The translations under genes were made by a program, and so were the position numbers. A DNA stretch of 5,905 nucleotides from Pseudomonadota bacterium (lineage in GTDB: Bacteria; Pseudomonadota; Alphaproteobacteria; Acetobacterales; Acetobacteraceae): contig JAJXSZ010000192.1 of assembly GCA_021784255.1 (NCBI GenBank), forward strand, positions 1-5,905, given 5' to 3'. The notes below the pieces were generated by a model, which was given only the letters and a program-made list of their open reading frames with translations, made no database searches and was not told the origin of the DNA. This document shows positions 1 to 5,156 of this stretch, in pieces (the first letter of the stretch is position 1; each line of letters opens with the position of its first letter).

Positions 1-591
1 GCCAGCGCGGCTCCCGCCAGTCCCGGCGCGCCCCAGCCCGCTGACACAACCCAGACCCCCGGCACGGCCCAGGCCGCCGCAAGCGCGCAGCCGGGCACCG
101 CTGCGCCGGGCACCAGTCCCGCGGCATCGCTGGCCAGCGCGGCGCAAGCCCAGGCGACGGCCAGCGCGGAGACGCCGGCGCCGCCGATCCCGAACGTATC
201 GCCGGCTTCGGCAGCCGCCGCGACGCCGCCAACACCCCCCGTCGTCACGCTCGCTCCCGGCGTTGCGGGCGCGACGATCGGCGTCGACACCATCGTGCTC
301 GGAGCCACCGCCGATACCTGGCTCGAAGTGCGCACGCCGGCCGGGCAGGTCCTGCTGAACCGGGTGTTGCATAAAGGCGACAGCTGGACCGTGCCGGACC
401 AGACGGGCCTGATCCTGACCACCGGCAATGCCGGCGGCACCACCGTCACCGTCGGCAGCCTGGTGATTCCTTCGCTCGGCGGCAACGGCGCGGTCCGCCG
501 CAACCTGCCGCTCGATCCGGTCGCGATCCGTGCCGGCGGCTTGGCAGCCAACGCGACCCCGCCTAATCAGGGCGCGGCGAAGACGAACTAG
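1..591 (+). CDS. rodZ: RodZ-like cell-shape protein, C-terminal part (5' end outside window)
   Basis: The reading frame is open from base 1 to the TAG at 589-591, giving 196 visible residues. Residues 1-80 are a low-complexity Ala/Pro/Ser/Thr/Gln linker. Residues from about 81 to 182 match the DUF4115 domain that ends RodZ proteins: TWLEVRTPAGQVLLNR, then KGDSW, then LILTTGNAGG, and a final RRNLPLDP. In RodZ, a cytoplasmic helix-turn-helix domain that binds MreB is followed by one membrane helix and this periplasmic beta-rich domain; the protein helps position the cell-elongation machinery. The HTH and membrane helix would lie upstream of the window, so the symbol rests on the C-terminal domain and on the ispG-hisS neighbours, an order also seen in gammaproteobacteria. 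A later GTG at 295 would lose the linker and is not a credible start. Confidence 0.8.
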   Translation, partial: ASAAPASPGAPQPADTTQTPGTAQAAASAQPGTAAPGTSPAASLASAAQAQATASAETPAPPIPNVSPASAAAATPPTPPVVTLAPGVAGATIGVDTIVLGATADTWLEVRTPAGQVLLNRVLHKGDSWTVPDQTGLILTTGNAGGTTVTVGSLVIPSLGGNGAVRRNLPLDPVAIRAGGLAANATPPNQGAAKTN

Positions 592-617
592 GGACTCCGA
601 ACGAGATTGGCGGCCAT

Positions 618-643
618 GGCGCCCGGGCGAGGCCCGGCGTGCC
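618..643 (+). repeat. Inverted repeat in the rodZ-ispG spacer
   Basis: CCGGGC at 623-628 and GCCCGG at 632-637 are perfect complements around a GAG loop. GGC (618-620) and GCC (641-643) can extend the stem across a small internal loop. No T-run follows, so it is not a standard intrinsic terminator. In DNA this GC-rich, a six-pair stem can easily arise by chance. If ispG started at the upstream TTG/ATG, the hairpin would be coding. Confidence 0.3.
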
Positions 644-687
644 GTGCGCCCGCTCCATCCTGCAGCCACAACACCAACGAGCCGGTC

Positions 688-1806
688 ATGACCAGCTACC
701 GCCCCTACCAGCACATCGAGCGCCGCCGTTCGCGCCAGATCCATGTCGGCTCCGTGCCGGTTGGCGGCGACGCGCCGATCACGGTGCAGACCATGACGAA
801 CACGCCGACCACCGACGTTGCGGCGACGGTCGCCCAGATCCAGCGCGCCGAGCGCGCCGGGGCGGACATCGTCCGTGTCTCCTGCCCCGACCAGGAAAGC
901 GCCCTGGCATTGCGCGACATCGTCCGCCAGGTGCAGGTGCCGGTCGTCGCGGACATCCATTTTCACTATCGCCGCGCCATCGAGGCGGCGCAGAGCGGCG
1001 CCGCGTGCCTGCGCATCAACCCCGGCAACATCGGCTCGCCCGAGCGTGTGAAGGAAGTCGTCAAGGCCGCCCGGGACCATGGCTGCTCGATGCGCATCGG
1101 CGTCAACGCGGGATCGCTGGAAAAGCACCTGCTGGAAAAATACGGCGAACCGAACCCCGACGCGCTGGTCGAGTCCGCGCTCGAGCACGCGAGGATTCTC
1201 CAGGACCACGATTTCCACGAGTTCAAGATCAGCGTGAAGGCGTCGGATGTCTTTCTCGCCGTCGCCGCCTACCAGCAGCTCGCCGAGGTGTGCGACCACC
1301 CGCTGCATATCGGGATCACCGAGGCCGGCGGCCGGCGCACCGGCACCGTCAAGAGCGCGATCGGGCTTGGCAACCTGCTCTGGGCCGGTATCGGCGACAC
1401 GCTGCGCGTCTCGCTCTCCGCCGAGCCGGAGGAGGAGGTGCTGGTCGGCTGGGAGCTGCTGAAGTCGCTCGGCCTGCGCCACCGCGGCGTGCGGATCATT
1501 TCGTGCCCCTCCTGCGCGCGGCAGGGCTTCAACGTCATCGAGACGGTGCAGGCGCTGGAAGAACGCCTCGCGCATATCGAGACGCCGATGACGCTCTCCA
1601 TCATCGGCTGCGTCGTGAACGGGCCTGGCGAGGCGCTGATGACCGATCTCGGGGTGACCGGAGGCGGCGCCGGACGGCACATGGTCTACGCCGCCGGCAA
1701 GACCGACCACACCATCGCCGCCGGGGAGATGATCGAGCACATCGTGGAGCTGGTGGAGAAGCGGGCCTCGGAGTTGGCGGCGCCGGCGCAGGCGGCGGCC
1801 GAGTGA
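688..1806 (+). CDS. ispG: 4-hydroxy-3-methylbut-2-enyl diphosphate synthase (IspG/GcpE)
   Basis: IspG is the penultimate enzyme of the MEP isoprenoid pathway. It reductively opens 2-C-methyl-D-erythritol 2,4-cyclodiphosphate to HMBPP using a [4Fe-4S] cluster in the cytoplasm. The encoded 372 residues are the usual length of the single-barrel proteobacterial form. The N-terminal TIM barrel shows TVQTMTNTPTTD, VVADIHFHY and CLRINPGNIG. The C-terminal cluster domain has Cys273 and Cys276 (SCPSCARQGFN) and Cys308 (GCVVNGPGE), with the conserved Glu315 seven residues after the third Cys, as in the E. coli enzyme. I start at ATG 688 because MTSYRPYQHIERRRSRQIHVG resembles family N termini. The frame is open upstream (TTG 607, ATG 616), but those 24-27 extra residues look like translated leader. 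No strong Shine-Dalgarno sequence precedes 688. Confidence 0.95.
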   Translation: MTSYRPYQHIERRRSRQIHVGSVPVGGDAPITVQTMTNTPTTDVAATVAQIQRAERAGADIVRVSCPDQESALALRDIVRQVQVPVVADIHFHYRRAIEAAQSGAACLRINPGNIGSPERVKEVVKAARDHGCSMRIGVNAGSLEKHLLEKYGEPNPDALVESALEHARILQDHDFHEFKISVKASDVFLAVAAYQQLAEVCDHPLHIGITEAGGRRTGTVKSAIGLGNLLWAGIGDTLRVSLSAEPEEEVLVGWELLKSLGLRHRGVRIISCPSCARQGFNVIETVQALEERLAHIETPMTLSIIGCVVNGPGEALMTDLGVTGGGAGRHMVYAAGKTDHTIAAGEMIEHIVELVEKRASELAAPAQAAAE

Positions 1807-1862
1807 TGCGCGCCCCGGTCGCGTCCGGCAGGGGCCCGTCGGCGCCCCGGCGACGGGCATGA
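1806..1862 (+). CDS. Possible 18-codon coupling ORF bridging ispG and hisS
   Basis: An ATG at 1806 shares its A with the last base of the ispG stop (TGATG, 1804-1808). The frame reads MRAPVASGRGPSAPRRRA and stops at TGA 1860-1862, which overlaps the hisS ATG at 1859 as ATGA. The mini-ORF therefore fills the whole ispG-hisS gap with overlaps at both ends, the same junction style as hisS-prfA and prfA-prmC. It has no Shine-Dalgarno of its own, so translation would depend on reinitiation after ispG. It contains no His codons, so it is not a histidine attenuator leader. The peptide is Arg/Pro/Ala-rich and resembles nothing I know; any role would lie in the act of translation. Chance is a real alternative. 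Confidence 0.3.
   Translation: MRAPVASGRGPSAPRRRA
1834..1858 (+). promoter_or_regulatory. Hairpin immediately before the hisS start codon
   Basis: GCCCGTCG (1834-1841) and CGACGGGC (1851-1858) are perfect 8-bp complements around a 9-base loop, which can itself form two more pairs after one G-G mismatch. The stem ends on the base directly before the hisS ATG. The only Shine-Dalgarno-like run nearby, AGGGG at 1830-1834, touches the 5' foot of the stem about 24 bases from the ATG. Folding would either block ribosome access or bring AGGGG next to the start codon. Ribosomes translating the mini-ORF at 1806-1862 would open it. No T-run follows, which argues against a terminator. Confidence 0.45.
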
Positions 1863-3094
1863 GCGCGCTGCAGCCGGCGCGCGGCACGCGCGACCTGATC
1901 GGCGAGGAGGCGAGGCGGCATTTCCACGTCATCGAGACCGCCCGGCGCATCGCCGCCGTCTGGGGCTTCGACGAGTGGTCCACGCCGGTCTTCGAGGACA
2001 CGCGGGTCTTCGCCCGCGGCCTCGGCGACACCTCCGATGTCGTGATGAAGGAAATGTACACCTTCGCCGATCGCGGCGGCGACAGCATCACCCTGCGCCC
2101 GGAGGCGACCGCGGGCATCTGCCGCGCCCTGGTCTCCAATGGCCTGACCCAGACGCTGCCGCAGAAGGTGTTCTACACCGGCCCGATGTTCCGCTACGAG
2201 CGGCCGCAGAAGGGCCGCTACCGGCAGTTCCACCAGATCGACGTGGAGGTGCTGGGCAGCGCCGAGCCGCTCGCCGACGCCGAGGTCATCGCCTGCGGCT
2301 GGACCATCCTGCAGGCGCTCGGCGTGGCCCGGGAGGTGACGCTGGAACTCAACACGCTGGGCGACAAGGCGAGCCGCGATGCCTACCGCGCCGCCCTGGT
2401 CGAGTATTTCGGCGCCCACCGGGCCTCGCTCAGCGACGACAGCCTGGCGCGGCTGGAGCGCAACCCGTTGCGCATCCTCGACTCCAAGGACGAGGGCGAT
2501 CGCCGCGTCGTCGCCGACGCGCCGGTGATCGACCCCTATCTGACCCCCGAAGCACGCCGGTTCTACGACGGCGTGCGCCGCCATCTCGGCCATTTCGGTG
2601 TGCCGTTCATCGAGAACCGGCGGATCGTGCGCGGGCTCGACTATTACAGCCATACCGCCTTCGAGTTCGTCACCGCCTCCCTCGGCGCCCAGGGCACGGT
2701 GATGGGCGGCGGGCGCTACGACGGCCTGGTCGAGGAAATGGGCGGCCCGCACACGCCCTGCATCGGCTGGGCTGCCGGCATCGAGCGCCTCGCCATGCTG
2801 CTGGCAAACCCGCCCGCGCCGCCGGCGCCGGTCGCCGTGATCCCCGTCGGCGAGGCCCAGGAGGCGGCGGCGATCGGCCTGCTGCAGGCGCTGCGCGAGG
2901 CCGGCATCCGCGCCGAGGCGGAGTATCGCGGTAATCTGAAACGCCGCATGGAGCGCGCCAACCGCGCCGGCGCCCGTGCCGCCGTCATCCTCGGCGAGGC
3001 CGAGGTCGCCCGCGGCGCGGCCCAGCTCAAGGACCTCACCACCGGTTCGCAATCCGAGGTCAAGCTCGCGGAGCTTGTGGCGCGACTCGCCTGA
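1859..3094 (+). CDS. hisS: Histidyl-tRNA synthetase
   Basis: This class II enzyme charges tRNA-His with histidine in the cytoplasm. The 411 residues are close to the usual 420-430. The N terminus MSALQPARGTRDL is the standard HisRS opening and supports ATG 1859; no in-frame upstream start exists in the short gap. Motif 2 is FRYERPQKGRYRQFHQ at residues 111-126. The histidine-specific HisA motif RGLDYY begins at Arg258, GGRYDGL follows at 284-290, and motif 3 GWAAGIERL is at 303-311. Residues from about 320 to the end form the anticodon-binding domain (PVAVIPVGE... AAVILGEAE). The ATG follows ispG by 52 bases, bridged by a mini-ORF and hairpin. The stop codon shares a base with the prfA start (TGATG, 3092-3096), so the two genes are probably translationally coupled. 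Confidence 0.97.
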   Translation: MSALQPARGTRDLIGEEARRHFHVIETARRIAAVWGFDEWSTPVFEDTRVFARGLGDTSDVVMKEMYTFADRGGDSITLRPEATAGICRALVSNGLTQTLPQKVFYTGPMFRYERPQKGRYRQFHQIDVEVLGSAEPLADAEVIACGWTILQALGVAREVTLELNTLGDKASRDAYRAALVEYFGAHRASLSDDSLARLERNPLRILDSKDEGDRRVVADAPVIDPYLTPEARRFYDGVRRHLGHFGVPFIENRRIVRGLDYYSHTAFEFVTASLGAQGTVMGGGRYDGLVEEMGGPHTPCIGWAAGIERLAMLLANPPAPPAPVAVIPVGEAQEAAAIGLLQALREAGIRAEAEYRGNLKRRMERANRAGARAAVILGEAEVARGAAQLKDLTTGSQSEVKLAELVARLA

Positions 3095-4149
3095 TGGACG
3101 CCCACCGCCTCGACCGCATCGCGTTACGCGCCGAGGAACTGCGCGCCGAACTCGCCGCCGGCGCCCTCGCCGGCGAGGCCTATGTACGCGCAACCCGCGA
3201 GCTCGCCGCGCTCGAACCGGTGGTGGAACAGATCACCGCCCTGCGCCGCGCCGAGGCCGACGCGCGCGCGGCCGCGGCGGCGCTCGCCGACCCCGAGCTC
3301 AAGCCCTTGGCCGAGGAGGAACTGGCGCGGCTGAAGGGCGAGCTGCCGGCGCTGGAGCTGGCCATCCGCCGCGCCCTGCTGCCGCGCGACGAGGCGGACG
3401 AGCGCCCTGCGATCCTGGAAATCCGCCCCGCTGCCGGCGGCGACGAGGCCGGGCTGTTCGCCGCCCAACTCTTCGCCGCCTATCAGCGATATGCCACCCT
3501 CAGAGGCTGGCGGTTCGAGATCCTGGAATACGACGCCACCGAACTCGGCGGCGTCAAGGGCGCCATCGCCGAGATCGCCGGCGCCGGTGTCTTCGCCCGC
3601 CTCAAATTCGAAAGCGGTGTCCATCGCGTCCAGCGCGTCCCGGCAACCGAGAGCCAGGGCCGCATCCACACCTCGACGATCACCGTCGCGGTGTTGCCGC
3701 AGGCCGAGGATGTCGATGTGCACATCGACGAATCCGACCTGCGCATCGATGTCTATCGCGCCTCGGGCGCCGGCGGGCAGCACGTCAACAAGACGGAATC
3801 CGCCGTCCGCATCACGCATCTGCCCACCGGGATCGTGGTGGCGATGCAGGAGGAAAAGAGCCAGCACAAGAACCGAGCCAAGGCCATGAAGATCCTGCGC
3901 GCGCGGCTCTACGAGGCGCAGCGCGCCTCGAGCCATGCGGCGCGCGCCGCCGACCGTCGCTCGCAGGTCGGCACCGGCGATCGCAGCGAACGCATCCGCA
4001 CCTATAATTTCCCGCAGGGCCGCGTCACCGATCACCGCATCGGCCTCACGCTGCACCAGATCGAGCGGGTCATGGCCGGCGAGCTCGACCCGATCATCGA
4101 CGCCCTGCTGGCCGAGGACGAGGCAGCGAAGCTCGCGGCCGAGGCGTGA
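3094..4149 (+). CDS. prfA: Peptide chain release factor 1
   Basis: RF1 recognises UAA and UAG stop codons in the ribosomal A site and triggers peptide release. The 351 residues are near the usual 355-360. An N-terminal charged helical region (residues 1 to about 90) is followed by the RF1/RF2 core: ILEIRPAAGGDEAGLF, the stop-codon-reading PxT tripeptide Pro183-Ala184-Thr185 (RVPATESQGRIHT), and the catalytic GGQ at 227-229 in SGAGGQHVNKTESAVRITH. The family C-terminal RTYNFPQGRVTDHRIG is present. PAT rather than SPF at the tripeptide separates it from RF2. ATG 3094 lies inside the hisS stop, with no clear Shine-Dalgarno, so initiation probably relies on ribosomes finishing hisS. The last four bases overlap the prmC GTG start. 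PrmC is expected to N5-methylate Gln229. Confidence 0.97.
   Translation: MDAHRLDRIALRAEELRAELAAGALAGEAYVRATRELAALEPVVEQITALRRAEADARAAAAALADPELKPLAEEELARLKGELPALELAIRRALLPRDEADERPAILEIRPAAGGDEAGLFAAQLFAAYQRYATLRGWRFEILEYDATELGGVKGAIAEIAGAGVFARLKFESGVHRVQRVPATESQGRIHTSTITVAVLPQAEDVDVHIDESDLRIDVYRASGAGGQHVNKTESAVRITHLPTGIVVAMQEEKSQHKNRAKAMKILRARLYEAQRASSHAARAADRRSQVGTGDRSERIRTYNFPQGRVTDHRIGLTLHQIERVMAGELDPIIDALLAEDEAAKLAAEA
4003..4008 (+). other. Perfect TATAAT inside prfA, explained by codons
   Basis: The six bases match the -10 consensus exactly, but they encode the Tyr-Asn of the conserved RTYNFPQGR segment. The bases at 16-18 spacing upstream (around 3979-3986) do not resemble TTGACA, and no TGn extended -10 precedes the hexamer. 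I list it so that it is not mistaken for a promoter; I do not think it is one. Confidence 0.1.
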
Positions 4150-4958
4150 ATTTCCGGGACGCCAGCCGGCGGCTTGCCGCTGCCGGCATCGAGGATGCGG
4201 CACGCGAGGCGCGCCATCTGCTGGCACTCGCCCAGGGAATTCCACTTCGTTCACTAATCGGAACGGATATTCCGCCCGCCGCGACCACCCGTTTCGCCGC
4301 CCTCGTCGCCCGCCGGGCCGCGCGCGAGCCGATGGCCTTCATCGCCGGGCATGCCGGTTTCTGGACCCTCGATCTCGAGGTCGCGCCGACAACGTTGATC
4401 CCCCGCGCCGACAGCGAAACCCTGATCGAAGCGGCGAAAGCGCACGCGAGGCATGCCGGGCGGATTCTCGATCTCGGCACCGGCACCGGCGCGCTGCTGC
4501 TCGCGGCACTTCGCGAGTTCCCCGGGGCCTTTGGCGTCGGCGTCGATCTGGTGGCAGATGCGGCGGCGCTGGCCGCCCGCAACGCGCGCCGCAACGACCT
4601 CGCCGACCGCTGTGCCTTCATCGCTGGCGACTGGGATACCGCGCTCGGAGGACGTTTCGATATCGTCTTGACCAACCCGCCCTACATCGCCGAGACCGAC
4701 CTTGCGACGCTGCCGCCCGAAGTGCGCGAGCACGAACCCCTCGCCGCGCTGGCCGCCGGCGCGGACGGGCTTGGCGCCTATCGCCGGCTGTTGCCGCGCC
4801 TGCCCGCGCTGCTGACGCCGGGCGGCATCGCGGTGCTCGAAATTGGCCAGGGGCAGGGTGCTGACATCGTCACCCTCGCCCCGCTCGAGCTCCGCCTGGT
4901 CGAGATCCGCAAGGACCTCGCGGGCATTCCCCGGGCCGTCGTGCTGGCCGCGGCATGA
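4146..4958 (+). CDS. prmC: Release factor glutamine N5-methyltransferase (PrmC/HemK)
   Basis: PrmC transfers a methyl group from S-adenosylmethionine to the glutamine of the GGQ motif in release factors, raising their activity. The 270 residues are typical or slightly short (about 275-285). Residues 1-75 form the small helical substrate-binding domain. The Rossmann methyltransferase core carries the SAM-binding DLGTGTGA motif (Asp109-Gly115 onward) and the hallmark NPPY at Asn177-Tyr180, where Asn177 and the prolines hold the target glutamine amide. The family segment LIPRADSETLIEA (usually PRPDTE/PRPDSE) is also present. The start is GTG 4146, which overlaps the prfA TGA as GTGA; this gives a normal N terminus, so coupling to the upstream substrate gene is likely. 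Codons 31-43 use unusually many A/T-ending codons, described separately. Confidence 0.95.
   Translation: MNFRDASRRLAAAGIEDAAREARHLLALAQGIPLRSLIGTDIPPAATTRFAALVARRAAREPMAFIAGHAGFWTLDLEVAPTTLIPRADSETLIEAAKAHARHAGRILDLGTGTGALLLAALREFPGAFGVGVDLVADAAALAARNARRNDLADRCAFIAGDWDTALGGRFDIVLTNPPYIAETDLATLPPEVREHEPLAALAAGADGLGAYRRLLPRLPALLTPGGIAVLEIGQGQGADIVTLAPLELRLVEIRKDLAGIPRAVVLAAA
4236..4274 (+). other. A/T-ending codon cluster with a stem-loop inside prmC
   Basis: Thirteen consecutive prmC codons (31-43, GIPLRSLIGTDIP) include ten ending in A or T: GGA, ATT, CCA, CTT, CGT, TCA, CTA, GGA, GAT and ATT. The rest of the window strongly prefers G or C there. The same bases can fold. TTCGTTC (4246-4252) pairs with GAACGGA (4261-4267) through seven pairs including one G-T. 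GGAAT (4236-4240) pairs with ATTCC (4269-4273) outside it, across an asymmetric internal loop. The codon bias is seen directly; a role in pausing, RNA structure or protein binding is inference. Confidence 0.4.
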
Positions 4959-5149
4959 CACAATGGCAGGGCGCCCGCGCAAAATCCTGTTTGCCAGACG
5001 CGGCGCTACCGGCTAGGAACGGGCTGGCGCCGATTGGGCGGCGCCGGACCCGGTTGCTTCGGCGCCGCGTCCACGGGGCGCCACCCCCCATCGCGATCGC
5101 GAGCAGGGCGGCACCGGAAATCGCAGCGAGCGGACGAAAGGCCAGCTAG
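4955..5149 (+). CDS. Doubtful 64-codon ORF in the prmC-DUF4167 spacer
   Basis: An ATG at 4955 overlaps the prmC stop as ATGA, and the frame stays open to TAG 5147-5149, seven bases before the DUF4167 start. The product would be an Arg/Ala/Pro-rich peptide with no recognisable domain, signal or membrane segment. About three quarters of its codons end in G or C, lower than I would expect for genes here, and it runs through strong inverted repeats. I consider it most likely a fortuitous open frame in GC-rich DNA. Its end-to-end spanning of the gap resembles the mini-ORF before hisS, so it could at most be a coupling ORF. Confidence 0.12.
   Translation: MTQWQGARAKSCLPDAALPARNGLAPIGRRRTRLLRRRVHGAPPPIAIASRAAPEIAASGRKAS
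4991..5019 (+). promoter_or_regulatory. Weak candidate sigma-70 promoter for the DUF4167 gene
   Basis: TTGCCA at 4991-4996 matches the -35 consensus at five of six positions. Exactly 17 bases later, TAGGAA (5014-5019) matches the -10 consensus at only three. Transcription would start near 5026, leaving a leader of about 130 bases that contains the hairpin and palindrome below. The gene could equally be read from the upstream operon. Confidence 0.2.
5038..5068 (+). repeat. Strong inverted repeat in the prmC-DUF4167 spacer
   Basis: Bases 5038-5047 and 5059-5068 can form a 10-pair stem (nine Watson-Crick, one G-T) around an 11-base loop. The core is the self-complementary GGCGCC, present twice (5040-5045 and 5061-5066). 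There is no T-run after it. It could act as a Rho-dependent pause site, an mRNA-stabilising hairpin after prmC, or part of the DUF4167 leader. The sequence does not decide between these. Confidence 0.45.
5091..5102 (+). repeat. Perfect 12-base palindrome upstream of the DUF4167 gene
   Basis: TCGCGATCGCGA reads identically on both strands and lies about 55 bases before the DUF4167 start. Such symmetry suits a dimeric regulator or a methylation site, but no family consensus I know matches it. CG-rich palindromes are also favoured by base composition. Confidence 0.3.
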
Positions 5150-5154
5150 GGAAG
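5148..5154 (+). promoter_or_regulatory. Ribosome binding site of the DUF4167 gene
   Basis: AGGGAAG precedes two in-frame ATGs. Measured from the end of AGGGA, spacing is 4 bases to ATG 5157 and 10 bases to ATG 5163. Neither is ideal, so the protein may begin MNMKRMRG or MKRMRG. I kept the first. Confidence 0.55.
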
Positions 5155-5156
5155 CC

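Noticed and set aside
1..240. Ala/Pro/Gln-rich start of the window as tandem DNA repeats
   Set aside because: GCC-AGC-GCG-like units recur but irregularly, with no fixed period. It is a flexible protein linker typical of RodZ, not a repeat array.
639..1805. Long alternative + frame through ispG (Arg-rich)
   Set aside because: The translation is an Arg/Ala/Gly-rich frame shadow of ispG. Only its last 18 codons, starting from the separate ATG at 1806, are discussed as a possible coupling ORF.
1806..1862. Histidine attenuator leader upstream of hisS
   Set aside because: The short frame has no His codons and there is no terminator/antiterminator pair with a T-run, so classical attenuation or a T-box is not supported.
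1601..3193. 530-codon open frame on the minus strand opposite hisS
   Set aside because: It is antisense to a certain hisS gene and the end of ispG. Its product is Arg/Ala/Gly/Asp-rich with no recognisable domain. Long antisense frames are expected in 70% GC coding DNA where stop codons are rare.
4003..4008. TATAAT as an internal promoter for prmC
   Set aside because: The bases are the Tyr-Asn codons of a conserved RF1 segment, and there is no -35 element at a suitable distance.
3124..4254. 376-codon minus-strand frame opposite prfA
   Set aside because: It mirrors a well-supported prfA, has low-complexity composition and no domain; it is a GC-content shadow.
4249..4264. GTTC-N8-GAAC in prmC as a LexA (SOS) box
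   Set aside because: The alphaproteobacterial box is a direct repeat GTTC-N7-GTTC and the Gram-positive one is GAAC-N4-GTTC. This inverted arrangement with eight bases fits neither, and it lies inside a gene.
4963..5016. 17-codon ORF (MAGRPRKILFARRGATG) after prmC
   Set aside because: There is no ribosome site, no overlap linking it to a neighbour, and it sits inside the equally doubtful 64-codon frame; nothing supports translation.
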